Positions 30,398-38,570 of a DNA stretch of 41,769 nt are shown piece after piece. This stretch comes from an uncultured Lachnospiraceae bacterium. Its GTDB lineage: Bacteria > Bacillota > Clostridia > Lachnospirales > Lachnospiraceae. Under the pieces are notes generated by a model, which had not been told where the DNA came from, did not search any database, and saw only the letters and a list, made by a program, of their open reading frames with translations. Within the stretch, counting starts at the first letter, position 1. Each line of letters begins with the position of its first letter. The DNA is taken from the NCBI GenBank assembly GCA_944381745.1, contig CALWMI010000050.1, positions 1 to 41,769 of the forward strand, written 5' to 3'. The position numbers were made by a program, and so were the translations under genes.

Positions 30398-31474
30398 ATG
30401 GATTACGTGGATATATTGGCGCTTGCGCCCTACGGCATAGGCCGGGAGGAGAAGGAGCAGATCGTGGCGGAGAGGCTGTCCTGGCTGACCGCGCATCACA
30501 GGGAGCACTGTGCGGATTACCGGAAGATCACAGACGGGCTGGGCTATAAGGAGGGAGCGAAGGCTGGAAGCCGGGATATCCCGATGATGCCGGTGCGGCT
30601 GTTCAAGGAGCGGGAGCTCCTGAGCATTCCCAAGGAGAAGGTGTTCAAGACGATGACCTCCTCCGGGACGACAGGGCAGCAGGTGTCCAGGATTTTCCTG
30701 GATGAGGAGACTTCCAGGAACCAGCAGCTGACGCTGGCACGGATTGTCAGCGAATTTACCGGCCAGTCCCGGATGCCGATGATCATCATCGACTGCCCGT
30801 CAGTGATCCGCAACCGGGCAATGTTCTCCGCCAGGGGGGCGGGGATCCTGGGCTTTTCCATGTTCGGCTCCAGGAGGATCTATGCCCTGGACGACAGCAT
30901 GAAGCTGAATGTGGAGGAGATCTCGGCGTTCCTGGAGAAGTACCAGGGGATGCCAGTGCTGCTCTTCGGATTTACCTTTATGATCTGGAAGTATTTTTAC
31001 CAGGAGCTCATCCGGACCGGCGTGAAGCTTGACCTGTCCCAGGGAATCTTAATCCACGGGGGCGGCTGGAAGAAGCTGGCCGGGGAGGCGGTCTCCCGGG
31101 AGGAATTCAAGGAGAGGCTGCGGGAGGCCTGCGGCATCCAGCGGGTGCACGACTATTATGGGATGGTGGAACAGACAGGCTGCATCTACATGGAGTGCGA
31201 GTGCGGGCATCTCCACGCCAGCACCTACTCGGATGTGATTATGAGGCGGATGGAGGACTTTGCGCCCTGCGGCGTGGGCGAGAAGGGCGTGATCCAGGTG
31301 CTGTCCATGATTCCCACCTCCTACCCCGGACATTCCATCCTCACGGAGGACGAGGGGATCCTGCTGGGGGAGGACGACTGCCCCTGCGGGCGCAAGGGAA
31401 AATATTTCGAAGTCACCGGGCGGATACGGAACGCGGAAGTGAGGGGGTGCAGTGATACCTATGAGCAGAAGTGA
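30398..31474 (+). CDS. LuxE-family acyl-protein synthetase
   Basis: 358 residues. Adenylate-forming fold of the LuxE / long-chain-fatty-acid-protein ligase family: MTSSGTTGQQVSRI (86-99) is the phosphate loop and VHDYYGMVEQTG the adenine-binding block. The C-terminus ends in EVRGCSDTYEQK; LuxE enzymes hold the activated acyl group on a cysteine a few residues from the end, here Cys351. It activates a carboxylic acid with ATP and presents it for reduction by LuxC-type reductase. AGGAGGTG lies before ATG 30398. Overlaps the reductase gene. No luxA or luxB is present, so the job is not light emission. Confidence 0.88.
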   Translation: MDYVDILALAPYGIGREEKEQIVAERLSWLTAHHREHCADYRKITDGLGYKEGAKAGSRDIPMMPVRLFKERELLSIPKEKVFKTMTSSGTTGQQVSRIFLDEETSRNQQLTLARIVSEFTGQSRMPMIIIDCPSVIRNRAMFSARGAGILGFSMFGSRRIYALDDSMKLNVEEISAFLEKYQGMPVLLFGFTFMIWKYFYQELIRTGVKLDLSQGILIHGGGWKKLAGEAVSREEFKERLREACGIQRVHDYYGMVEQTGCIYMECECGHLHASTYSDVIMRRMEDFAPCGVGEKGVIQVLSMIPTSYPGHSILTEDEGILLGEDDCPCGRKGKYFEVTGRIRNAEVRGCSDTYEQK

Positions 31475-32702
31475 GAGAGCCGATGGAAAAATGAGCGAGG
31501 ACTTGAAGAGCCGTGTGAAGCTGCTGTGCGGCGTCTATGACCCGGAAACCCTGCCGGGGGAGCCCTTCGGCGGGAAGGTGCTGGATTTCCTGGGGGCGCT
31601 GGCCAAGGCGGTGCGCCGGGAGCCGGGGGCGGAGGCCTATACGGATGTGGCGGCTTTTGGCTTCTGGTGCCGCCGGGCGAACCTGCTGCGCATGAAGGAG
31701 AGCCTGGGGCTTGCCGGGGAGCGCATAGGCCTGGGGCTTGTCTTCCACATTGCCCCGTCCAACGTGCCGGTGAACTTTGCATACTCCTATGTGCTGGGAC
31801 TCTTGGCAGGCAATGGCAATGTGGTGCGGGTGCCGTCGAAGGAGTTCCCCCAGACGGAACTCTTGTGCCGGGCAATCCGCCGGGTGCTGGAGGAGGAGGC
31901 CTACGAGGAGATCCGGCGGGCCACCTCCATTGTGTCCTACGGGCACGACAAGGAGGTGACCGACTGGTACTCCTCCATCTGCGACGCCCGGGTGATCTGG
32001 GGCGGGGACGAGACGATTGAGACGATACGCCAGTCCAGTATCCCCAGCCGGTGCCGGGAGGTGGCCTTTGCAGACCGCTACTCCCTGGGCATCATCCGCC
32101 CGGAGGCCATCCGGGATATGGACGGGGAGGCGCTTGGCCAGCTGGCGAAGCGTTTCTATGACGACACCTATCTGATGGATCAGAATGCCTGCTCTTCGCC
32201 CCACCTGATCGTGTGGCTCACCGATCAGTGGCAGGGGACGGAGGAGGAGAAGGAGGCGGCCAAGGACCGCTTCTGGCAGGCTGTGGCGGACGGGGCGGGC
32301 AAATATGCCCTGGAGCCCATTAAGGTGAGCGAGAAATATGACCGCCTGTGCAATTTCCTGGCGGACACCGGCGATGAGGCAGAGGTGAGGCGCTGCGGCG
32401 GCAACCGGCTTTACCGGGTTCTCTTGAAGACGATGAAGCAGCCGGTGGATACCTACCGGGGAATTTTCGGGCTGTTCTTTGAGCGGGAGATGGAAGGCCT
32501 GGAGGAGCTGGCGCCCGCCGTCACCAAGAAGGTGCAGACGGCGGCGGTGTGCGGCGTCTCCAGGGAGGAGGTTGTCCGCATGGTGCTGGAGAACCGGCTG
32601 CAGGGCATCGACCGGGTCGTCCCGTTCGGGGAGACGCTGTCCATGGAGCTTGTGTGGGACGGTTACAATATCATCGATCAGCTCTCCAGGCGGATCGGTT
32701 AG
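31461..32702 (+). CDS. LuxC-family acyl-CoA/acyl-ACP reductase
   Basis: About 413 residues. Aldehyde-dehydrogenase-like reductase: FHIAPSNVPVNFAYSYVLGLLAGNGNVVRVPS binds the nucleotide, and the active cysteine is in MDQNACSSPH (Cys244). Reduces an enzyme- or carrier-bound acyl thioester to the aldehyde with NADPH. Start ATG 31461 is likely, overlapping the previous gene by 14 bases; GTG 31452 and ATG 31491 are alternatives. Lies between a LuxE-type synthetase and an AMP-forming ligase, the core of the locus. Confidence 0.9.
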   Translation: MSRSERADGKMSEDLKSRVKLLCGVYDPETLPGEPFGGKVLDFLGALAKAVRREPGAEAYTDVAAFGFWCRRANLLRMKESLGLAGERIGLGLVFHIAPSNVPVNFAYSYVLGLLAGNGNVVRVPSKEFPQTELLCRAIRRVLEEEAYEEIRRATSIVSYGHDKEVTDWYSSICDARVIWGGDETIETIRQSSIPSRCREVAFADRYSLGIIRPEAIRDMDGEALGQLAKRFYDDTYLMDQNACSSPHLIVWLTDQWQGTEEEKEAAKDRFWQAVADGAGKYALEPIKVSEKYDRLCNFLADTGDEAEVRRCGGNRLYRVLLKTMKQPVDTYRGIFGLFFEREMEGLEELAPAVTKKVQTAAVCGVSREEVVRMVLENRLQGIDRVVPFGETLSMELVWDGYNIIDQLSRRIG

Positions 32703-32768
32703 AGAAGGCCGGCTGGAGGCAGGCCCCTGGCGGGGCGGGGATCCGGCCGGGGAGAAGGAGGGGATTGT

Positions 32769-34187
32769 ATGGCATACTACAAGGAATATCATCGATATGG
32801 AGATGCGGTGGCGGCGGTGGAGCCGGGCGGGATACGCGCATCCTACCGGGATCTGGGGGAGTTTTCCAGCCGGATCCGGGAGGCGGTGGGAGGGAGGACG
32901 CTGGTCTTTGCCTTCTGCAAAAATACCATCGGCTCCATGTTCGGCTACCTGAGTTTTCTGGAGAACGGCATTGTCCCGCTGCTTCTGGACGCCCACATCG
33001 ACAAAGGGCTGTCCGGGGAGCTGATTGCGGCCTACCGCCCGGCCTACCTCTATGTGCCGGAGGAGCAGGCCGGAGAGTATGAGGGGAAGACGGTGCTGGA
33101 GGGCTATGGCTACAGCCTACTGCGCACCGCCTACCCCACAGAGATTCCCCTGTATGAGGAGCTGGCTCTGCTTTTGACCACCTCCGGCAGCACGGGGAGT
33201 CCGAAGCTGGTGCGCCAGAGCTACCAGAATATCCAGTCCAACGCGGAGTCCATCGCCCAGTATCTGAAGCTGGACAGCACCGAACGGCCAATCACGACCC
33301 TTCCGATGAACTACACCTACGGGCTGTCCATCGTCAACAGCCATGTGTGGAAGGGGGCGGCGGTGCTCCTGACCACCAAGACGCTGTTCGACAAGGAGTT
33401 CTGGGAATTTTTCCAGGAGGAGAAGGCGACCTCCTTCGGAGGGGTGCCCTATACCTACGAGATGCTGAAACGGCTGCGGTTTTTCCGCATGGATCTGCCG
33501 AGCCTGCGGACGATGACCCAGGCGGGCGGGAAGCTCTCGCCGGAGCTCCACAAGGAATTCGCGGAGTACGCGAAGCGGGAGGGCAAGCAGTTCGTGGTGA
33601 TGTATGGGCAGACGGAGGCCACGGCCCGGATGGCCTACCTGCCGCCGGAGCGCTCCCTGGAGAAATACGGGAGCATGGGCATCGCCATCCCGGGCGGTTC
33701 CTTTATCCTGGCGGATGTGGACGGGAAGCCAATCACCCAGCCGGATGTGGTGGGAGAGCTGGTGTACGAGGGGCCGAACGTGACGCTGGGCTACGCCCTG
33801 GCACAGGAAGATCTGGCCAAGGGCGACGAGAGGGGAGGACGGCTGGTCACCGGCGATATGGCCCGCATGGATGCGGACGGCTATTTCTACATTGTGGGGC
33901 GCAAGAAGCGGTTCCTGAAGATCTACGGCAACCGCGTCAACCTGGACGAGGCGGAACGGCTGGTGAAGGCGGCCTTTGAAGAGTGGGACTGCGCCTGCAC
34001 CGGCGTGGACGACCACATGGATGTGTACATCACGTCGCCGAAGGAGGAGGACCGGGAGAAGACAGCGGAGTTCCTGGCTGAGAAGACGAGGCTGAACCCG
34101 AAGGCGTTCACTGTCTGGTCGATTGAGAAAATCCCGAAGAACGAGGCGGGCAAGACGCTGTACAAGGAGCTGCATCCCCAGGGCTGA
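32769..34187 (+). CDS. AMP-forming acyl-CoA/acyl-ACP ligase (ANL superfamily)
   Basis: 472 residues. Phosphate loop LLTTSGSTGSPKLV (136-148), YGQTEATARM, GDMARMDADGYFYIVGRKKRFLK (hinge and A8 region) and a late KNEAGKTLYKEL with the probable catalytic Lys. Activates a carboxylate as AMP ester and loads it on CoA or the phosphopantetheine of the locus ACP. Shorter than most acyl-CoA synthetases, near the size of D-alanine or aryl ligases. GAGAAGGAGGGG gives a strong ribosome site. Ends before a bidirectional terminator. Substrate not predictable by eye. Confidence 0.9.
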   Translation: MAYYKEYHRYGDAVAAVEPGGIRASYRDLGEFSSRIREAVGGRTLVFAFCKNTIGSMFGYLSFLENGIVPLLLDAHIDKGLSGELIAAYRPAYLYVPEEQAGEYEGKTVLEGYGYSLLRTAYPTEIPLYEELALLLTTSGSTGSPKLVRQSYQNIQSNAESIAQYLKLDSTERPITTLPMNYTYGLSIVNSHVWKGAAVLLTTKTLFDKEFWEFFQEEKATSFGGVPYTYEMLKRLRFFRMDLPSLRTMTQAGGKLSPELHKEFAEYAKREGKQFVVMYGQTEATARMAYLPPERSLEKYGSMGIAIPGGSFILADVDGKPITQPDVVGELVYEGPNVTLGYALAQEDLAKGDERGGRLVTGDMARMDADGYFYIVGRKKRFLKIYGNRVNLDEAERLVKAAFEEWDCACTGVDDHMDVYITSPKEEDREKTAEFLAEKTRLNPKAFTVWSIEKIPKNEAGKTLYKELHPQG

Positions 34188-34259
34188 GAGCTGGATTTGG
34201 GCTGGGCAGCTGAGAGATACCAAGATTAGGCGGGATGACGGGAGGAGAACCGGAGAGAA

Positions 34260-34303
34260 AACTCCCGGGGCAGGCTTTCAAAGGCTTGCCCCGGGAGTTT
34301 TTT
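34260..34303. terminator. bidirectional intrinsic terminator
   Basis: Sixteen-base stem (34260-34275 with 34284-34299, one G-T wobble), then TTTTTT on the plus strand and TTTTCTC on the minus strand. Serves the ligase operon and the convergent MATE gene, whose TGA stop is in the loop (34278-34280). Confidence 0.93.
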
Positions 34304-35675
34304 CTCTGTCCTGCGAGAGCTCGCGCAGGACGCGGCGGAACTGGAAGTAGAAGGTGGTGACCGTCGTGCATACGGCGATGGTGTCCGCCACCGGCTCCGA
34401 CAGGAAGACCGCGAACACTTGGTTTTCCAGGAACATGGGCAGGATAAAGATGAGCGGGATCAGCAGGATGATCTTGCGCAGCACAGCCAGGAAGAGGGAG
34501 ATCTTCGCGTTGCCCAGGGCGACGAAGGTCTGCTGGCAGGCGATCTGTGCGCCGAAGATGAGCGACATGGCCATGTATACCCGCATGGTCCACACCGTAT
34601 AGTCTGTGAGCGCCGCGTCGCTGGTAAAGATGGCGATGAACAGCTGCGGCAGGAACATGCAGACGGCCCACAGAAGGGTGGAGTAGATGAGGCAGGCCCG
34701 CAGCAGCAGGAAGAAGGCCTTCTTCACCCGCTCCCCGCTGCGCGCCCCGTAATTGTAGCTGATGATGGGCTGGGCGCCCTGTGTCAGCCCCTGCAGGGGC
34801 AGCATGGAGAACTGCATGACGCTGGACAGGATGGTCATGGAGCCCACCGCGATGTCCCCGCCGTATTTCAGCAGGGAGGAATTGTAGCACACGGTGATCA
34901 GGCTCTCCGTCGCCTGCATGACGAAGGGGGAGAGGCCCAGGGCGATGCAGGGCAGGTAAATGCGGGGAGAGATTCTCAGGTTCCTCCTGCGGATTTTCAG
35001 GATGGTGCGTTTCCCGCAGAGGAAGGAGAGAACCCAGACGGCGGACAGGGCCTGGGAGATGATGGTGGCCCAGGCGGCCCCGGCTACGCCCATGTCAAAG
35101 CCAAAGATGAAGATCGGATCCAGAACGATGTTGCACACGGCCCCGATGAGCACGCTGAGCATGCTGGTCTTGGCGAATCCCTGGGTGGAGATGAAGTTGT
35201 TGAGCCCCAGGGCGATCTGGACGAACAGGGTGCCGTAGGCGTAGATCCGAAGGTACTCGGAGGCGTAGGGGAAGGTGGCTTCGCTGGCACCGAAGAGCAT
35301 CAGCAGACGGTCGCCGAACACCAGGAAGACCACGGTGAGGATGAGGCCGGACAGGATGGTGCCCAGCGTACAGTTGCCCAGAATCCTCTCAGCCCCCTCG
35401 TTGTCCTGCTGGCCCATGAGGATGGAGGCGCGGGGAGCACCGCCCATGCCGGTGAGGGCCGCGAAGGCGGAGATGATGATGATGATCGGCAGGCAGACGC
35501 CCATGCCGGTGAGGGCGGTGGGGCCCACGTCTTCGATGTGGCCGATATACATGCGGTCTACCATGTTGTAGAGGACATTTACCACCTGGGCGGTGATGGC
35601 GGGAAGGGCCAGGCGGAACAGGAGCTTGCCGATGCTCTCTGTACCCAGGCCGGCGGTCTTGGTGTTGTCGTTCAT
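34278..35675 (-). CDS. MATE-family multidrug/sodium antiporter
   Basis: 465 residues, about 12 membrane helices in two similar halves. LLFRLALPAITAQVVNVLYNMVDRMYIGHI is the classic MATE start and LGLSPFVMQATESLITVCYN opens the second half; GLTQGAQPIISYNYGA is another hallmark. Expels cationic compounds in exchange for Na+ or H+. Start ATG 35675 overlaps the marR stop as ATGA, so expression is coupled to the regulator. The C-terminal codons form one arm of the terminator. Confidence 0.95.
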   Translation of the reverse strand: MNDNTKTAGLGTESIGKLLFRLALPAITAQVVNVLYNMVDRMYIGHIEDVGPTALTGMGVCLPIIIIISAFAALTGMGGAPRASILMGQQDNEGAERILGNCTLGTILSGLILTVVFLVFGDRLLMLFGASEATFPYASEYLRIYAYGTLFVQIALGLNNFISTQGFAKTSMLSVLIGAVCNIVLDPIFIFGFDMGVAGAAWATIISQALSAVWVLSFLCGKRTILKIRRRNLRISPRIYLPCIALGLSPFVMQATESLITVCYNSSLLKYGGDIAVGSMTILSSVMQFSMLPLQGLTQGAQPIISYNYGARSGERVKKAFFLLLRACLIYSTLLWAVCMFLPQLFIAIFTSDAALTDYTVWTMRVYMAMSLIFGAQIACQQTFVALGNAKISLFLAVLRKIILLIPLIFILPMFLENQVFAVFLSEPVADTIAVCTTVTTFYFQFRRVLRELSQDREKTPGASL

Positions 35676-36130
35676 TGCTGTTTTCCTTCTTTCCATACAT
35701 TTTTGGCCATTTGCGCCAGGACAGACTGGAAACGGGCCATGTCCTCCGGCGAAATGTGTTCCGTCAGTTTCTCGATAAACGTCCTGCGGCATTCCTGCAG
35801 GGCGGCGGCGATGGGGGCCGCTTCCTCCGTGAGGCTCAAATGCTGGAGACGGCGATCCCTCTCATCCGGCGCGGACAGGAGAAATCCTTGGCGTACCAGG
35901 GCGTCCACGCTGCGGCAGACGAGAGCCTTGGAAATATTCCGGAACTGGGATATGTCTGCGGCGGTGTCGATCTGGGGGTTGTTGGACAGGACGGTGAGCA
36001 CGTCCACCTCCCCGGGGGTGAAGCCGTAGGCTGCCACCTGGCTCTGGCAGTATTTGCGGTAGGCCTTGTGGCAGCGGGATATGTTCCGGAAATCCACATC
36101 CACACCGGCGGGATCCTGGTAGGGAGCCAT
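35672..36130 (-). CDS. MarR-family transcriptional regulator
   Basis: 152 residues. Winged helix with TPGEVDVLTVLSNNP, DISQFRNISKALVCRSVDALVRQGFL (recognition helix) and the wing SAPDERDRRLQHLSLTEEA, a standard MarR pattern. Start ATG 36130 follows AAAGGAGGC. Likely a ligand-responsive repressor of the coupled MATE pump and of itself. The leader (about 144 bases) has AACTAGTT near 36195-36205 and a hairpin at 36153-36173 just before the ribosome site. Confidence 0.93.
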   Translation of the reverse strand: MAPYQDPAGVDVDFRNISRCHKAYRKYCQSQVAAYGFTPGEVDVLTVLSNNPQIDTAADISQFRNISKALVCRSVDALVRQGFLLSAPDERDRRLQHLSLTEEAAPIAAALQECRRTFIEKLTEHISPEDMARFQSVLAQMAKNVWKEGKQQ

Positions 36131-36280
36131 AGGCTGCCTCCTTTCTGGCTGGCTGCCGGGAGGGAGCCGGCAGGCCCCTCTCCTGGAAGCAGACAAACTA
36201 GTTGAATTGTAAACGATATAAAAGGTATAAGAGAACGCCTGCGCACAGGGCGGGAAGGCCCGTACACGGACGCTTTCTTG

Positions 36281-36309
36281 ATCATACGCAATTTGTCCGG
36301 GAATGTCAA
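36281..36309 (-). promoter_or_regulatory. promoter of marR-MATE
   Basis: Minus-strand perfect TTGACA (36304-36309), 17 bases, TATGAT (36281-36286). The 26 bp tandem array begins six bases upstream of the -35. Confidence 0.82.
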
Positions 36310-36315
36310 GTGCCT

Positions 36316-36387
36316 GCCAAGCTGGGCGGGACGGGGTATAAGCCAAGCTGGGCGGGACGGGTATAAGCCAAGCTGGGCGGGACGGGG
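36316..36387. repeat. 26 bp tandem repeat upstream of the marR promoter
   Basis: Three copies of GCCAAGCTGGGCGGGACGGG with a TATAA tail: 36316-36341 (26), 36342-36366 (25) and a partial 36367-36387. It is followed by GGCTGTCA repeated twice. Fills the gap between the Nudix stop and the marR promoter. Confidence 0.9.
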
Positions 36388-36398
36388 CTGTCAGGCTG

Positions 36399-37025
36399 TC
36401 AGGCCAGGTTCAGGAAGGAGAACGGATCCTCCCCCTCCGGCGTCCGCAGGAAATGCATCAGCATGTAGGCGCACATGATGGCCACATTCTCCTCCCGCAG
36501 GATCCGGCGGATTTCTTCCCGATCGGCCAGCACGACGCGGATGTCCTCCGAGGCCTCCTGGAACCGCTCGCTGGGTGTCCCTGAGGCGTAGCCGTACACG
36601 GCGGCGCAGGACTCGTCGGTCATCCCCACGGTGGTGAAATAGGGACGGGTGTAGGCAGGGGAGGCGGGAAGCGGCGACAGGGTCAGGCCCGTCTCCTCCC
36701 GGAGCTCCCGGATGCCGGCTTCCATGTACGTCTCGCCGGGCTCGATAAGGCCGGCGGGAAATTCATAGATATAGTCGTCCAGGGAATAGCGGTACTGGCG
36801 GATCAGGACGACGCGGTCGCGCTGTTCCCCGAAGACGCTGTAGATGAGGACGCCGTCCGGACGGTTCTGCCGGGTGCGAAGCTTCAGCCCTTCGATTTCC
36901 CGGGCCCTGGAGGCTACCTGGTAGATGCCCTTCCGGCCGCTGCCGTAATGGATATCCAGGGCGTACATATTGAGATACGGATGATCGGTGAGCTTGCGCA
37001 CCCGGTCGATGTGATGGTCGTGCAT
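36399..37025 (-). CDS. Nudix hydrolase, ADP-ribose pyrophosphatase-like
   Basis: 208 residues. Complete Nudix box GLIEPGETYMEAGIRELREETGL; YEFPAG before it and RPYFTTVGMTDE after it are typical of ADP-sugar pyrophosphatases (the NudF group). Hydrolyses ADP-ribose or a related nucleoside diphosphate compound. Start ATG 37025 is chosen from AAAGGAG eight bases upstream; a TTG 18 bases earlier is less likely because it overlaps that site. Follows the polymerase gene after 27 bases on the same strand. Confidence 0.92.
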   Translation of the reverse strand: MHDHHIDRVRKLTDHPYLNMYALDIHYGSGRKGIYQVASRAREIEGLKLRTRQNRPDGVLIYSVFGEQRDRVVLIRQYRYSLDDYIYEFPAGLIEPGETYMEAGIRELREETGLTLSPLPASPAYTRPYFTTVGMTDESCAAVYGYASGTPSERFQEASEDIRVVLADREEIRRILREENVAIMCAYMLMHFLRTPEGEDPFSFLNLA

Positions 37026-37052
37026 GGCGAACACTCCTTTCAAAGCCTGAGG

Positions 37053-38279
37053 CTACCGCTTGGGTTCTGTGTCTTTGTTCCGGCGGGCCAGCGCCCCGGC
37101 AGACATGACTGCGTCCTTGCCGAAGCGGCCGCGGATGTCAGACAGGGCCTGGTCCAGTTTCTTGTGTTTTTCGTCCTTCTGGAACTGGGAGAAGTCCAGG
37201 TCGAAAAGGTTCATCTGGGTGGGCGCCCCCTCCCGCGCCAGGTTGGTGCCGCGCAGCCCCAGCAGGCGGATGGGCTCCCGGCTCCACAGCTCGTCAAACA
37301 GGGAGCAGGCGGCGCGGTACAGGGAGGCGCTGTCATTGGCGGGGGTCAGAAGGGGCATCTGGTGGGAGGCGGACTGAAAGTTGTAGTACTTGATTTCCAC
37401 CGTGAGGGTGCCCGCCAGCTGGCCGGCCTTCCGAAGACGGGCGCTCACAGTGTCCGAGAGCGCCTGGAGCACCGGCAGCGCGTCCTCCCGCCGGGAGATA
37501 TCCTCCGCCAGGGTGGTGGAGTTGCCCACGCCTTTCGCCTCCTGGCGCTGGGAGACGACAGGGGAGGGGTCGATGCCGTTGGCATACTCCCACAGCAGGC
37601 GCCCGTGGCTTTTCAGGTGGGAGGCGATCAGCTCCGGGTCGGAGGAGGCCAGGTCGCCGACTGTGAGGATGCCCAGCTTCTGAAGCACCTGGACGCTGGA
37701 GCGCCCTGCCATGTACAGCTCCCCCACTGGCAGCGGCCACAGCTTGGCGGGCAGCTCCTCCGGCCAAAGGGTGTGGACCCGGTCAGGCTTCTGGAAGTCC
37801 GAGGCCATCTTAGCCAGCACCTTGCGGGAGGAGACGCCCACATTTACGGTGAAGCCGAAACGCTCCCGCACCGCATCCTTGATGCAAAAGGCTGCCGCCA
37901 GGGCCTCCTGCCTGTCCGGCCACAGGTCGGTGACGTCCAGGAAGCATTCGTCGATGCTCAGCTGCTCAAGCCGCAAGGTGTAGGAGGACAGAAGGCCCAT
38001 CAGCCGCCGGCTGTATTCCTTGTAGAGCTTGTGGTCGGGCGGCGCCACGGTGAGATTCGGGCATTTCTTCAGCGCTTGGGCCACAGGCTCCCCGGTGGAC
38101 ACGCCGCAGGCTTTGGCCTGGAGGGATTTGGCCAGGACAATGCCGTGGCGTGAGCTCTGGTCGCCCCCGATGATGGAGGGGATCTGGCGCAGGTCTGGGC
38201 CGCCGGATTTTAAGTTTTCCACGGAAGTCCAGCTCAAGTAGGCGGAATTGACATCGATATGGAAAATGACAGGCTCCAC
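37053..38279 (-). CDS. dinB: Y-family DNA polymerase IV (DinB/UmuC-like)
   Basis: 408 residues. Error-prone polymerase for lesion bypass. N-terminal FHIDVNSAYLSW holds the first catalytic Asp and the steric-gate region; SIDECFLDVT has the DE pair; VGVSSRKVLAKMASDFQKPD is a palm motif. The C-terminal QMNLF is a beta-clamp binding motif. Start GTG 38279 is preferred over ATG 38306 because AGGAGG (38288-38293, minus strand) is eight bases before it and the family starts close to the FHIDVN block. No LexA-type GAAC-N4-GTTC site was seen in front. Confidence 0.93.
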   Translation of the reverse strand: MEPVIFHIDVNSAYLSWTSVENLKSGGPDLRQIPSIIGGDQSSRHGIVLAKSLQAKACGVSTGEPVAQALKKCPNLTVAPPDHKLYKEYSRRLMGLLSSYTLRLEQLSIDECFLDVTDLWPDRQEALAAAFCIKDAVRERFGFTVNVGVSSRKVLAKMASDFQKPDRVHTLWPEELPAKLWPLPVGELYMAGRSSVQVLQKLGILTVGDLASSDPELIASHLKSHGRLLWEYANGIDPSPVVSQRQEAKGVGNSTTLAEDISRREDALPVLQALSDTVSARLRKAGQLAGTLTVEIKYYNFQSASHQMPLLTPANDSASLYRAACSLFDELWSREPIRLLGLRGTNLAREGAPTQMNLFDLDFSQFQKDEKHKKLDQALSDIRGRFGKDAVMSAGALARRNKDTEPKR

Positions 38280-38315
38280 AGGCCAGGCCTCCTCTCCGCA
38301 GATCATTACAGTAAC

Positions 38316-38344
38316 AGTGTATTACAGATCCCAGGGGATTTCAA
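38316..38344 (-). promoter_or_regulatory. promoter of the polymerase-Nudix unit
   Basis: Minus-strand TTGAAA (38339-38344), 17 bases, TACACT (38316-38321). Leader about 30 bases to GTG 38279. Confidence 0.65.
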
Positions 38345-38352
38345 TAAGGGAA

Positions 38353-38397
38353 GCGCCGGTGCAGAAGGGATTGCATGCTCCCTTGGCACACCGGCGC
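38353..38397. repeat. two-tier inverted repeat between divergent units
   Basis: Outer arms GCGCCGGTG (38353-38361) and CACCGGCGC (38389-38397), inner arms AAGGGA (38365-38370) and TCCCTT (38379-38384), loop TTGCATGC. No T-tract on either side, so not an obvious terminator. It lies just upstream of the polymerase promoter -35. Confidence 0.75.
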
Positions 38398-38417
38398 AAG
38401 CCTGCCCCATATTCAAA

Positions 38418-38431
38418 AATTCTTAAGAATT
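38418..38431. promoter_or_regulatory. 14 bp palindrome upstream of the two-component system
   Basis: Perfect AATTCTTAAGAATT. About 90 bases upstream of the -35 of the regulator promoter; a second, bulged inverted repeat (GCCTGCTAT with ATAGGCAGGC) lies at 38453-38480. Candidate operator, unproven. Confidence 0.45.
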
Positions 38432-38521
38432 CCTGCCAAGGGATTTAAAAAGCGCCTGCTATAGTGGCAGCATAGGCAGGCACGGCAGCGGCTTGATAAT
38501 CCGGCGGCAAAGAAATTTCCG

Positions 38522-38550
38522 TTGAAAAGGCCAATGTGCGTCCGTATAAT
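38522..38550 (+). promoter_or_regulatory. promoter of the two-component system
   Basis: TTGAAA (38522-38527), 17 bases, perfect TATAAT (38545-38550). The start would be near 38557, only about 14 bases before the ATG, so most of the leader is the ribosome site. Confidence 0.82.
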
Positions 38551-38570
38551 GAGGAGGAGGTGACGAGGAG

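Noticed and set aside
38280-38345. LexA box for SOS control of the Y-family polymerase
   Set aside because: No GAAC-N4-GTTC type sequence was found; only a weak direct repeat CTGTAAT is present.
38353-38397. Intrinsic terminator between the polymerase and the two-component genes
   Set aside because: The stem is good but neither strand has a T-tract, and the genes diverge so no terminator is needed there.
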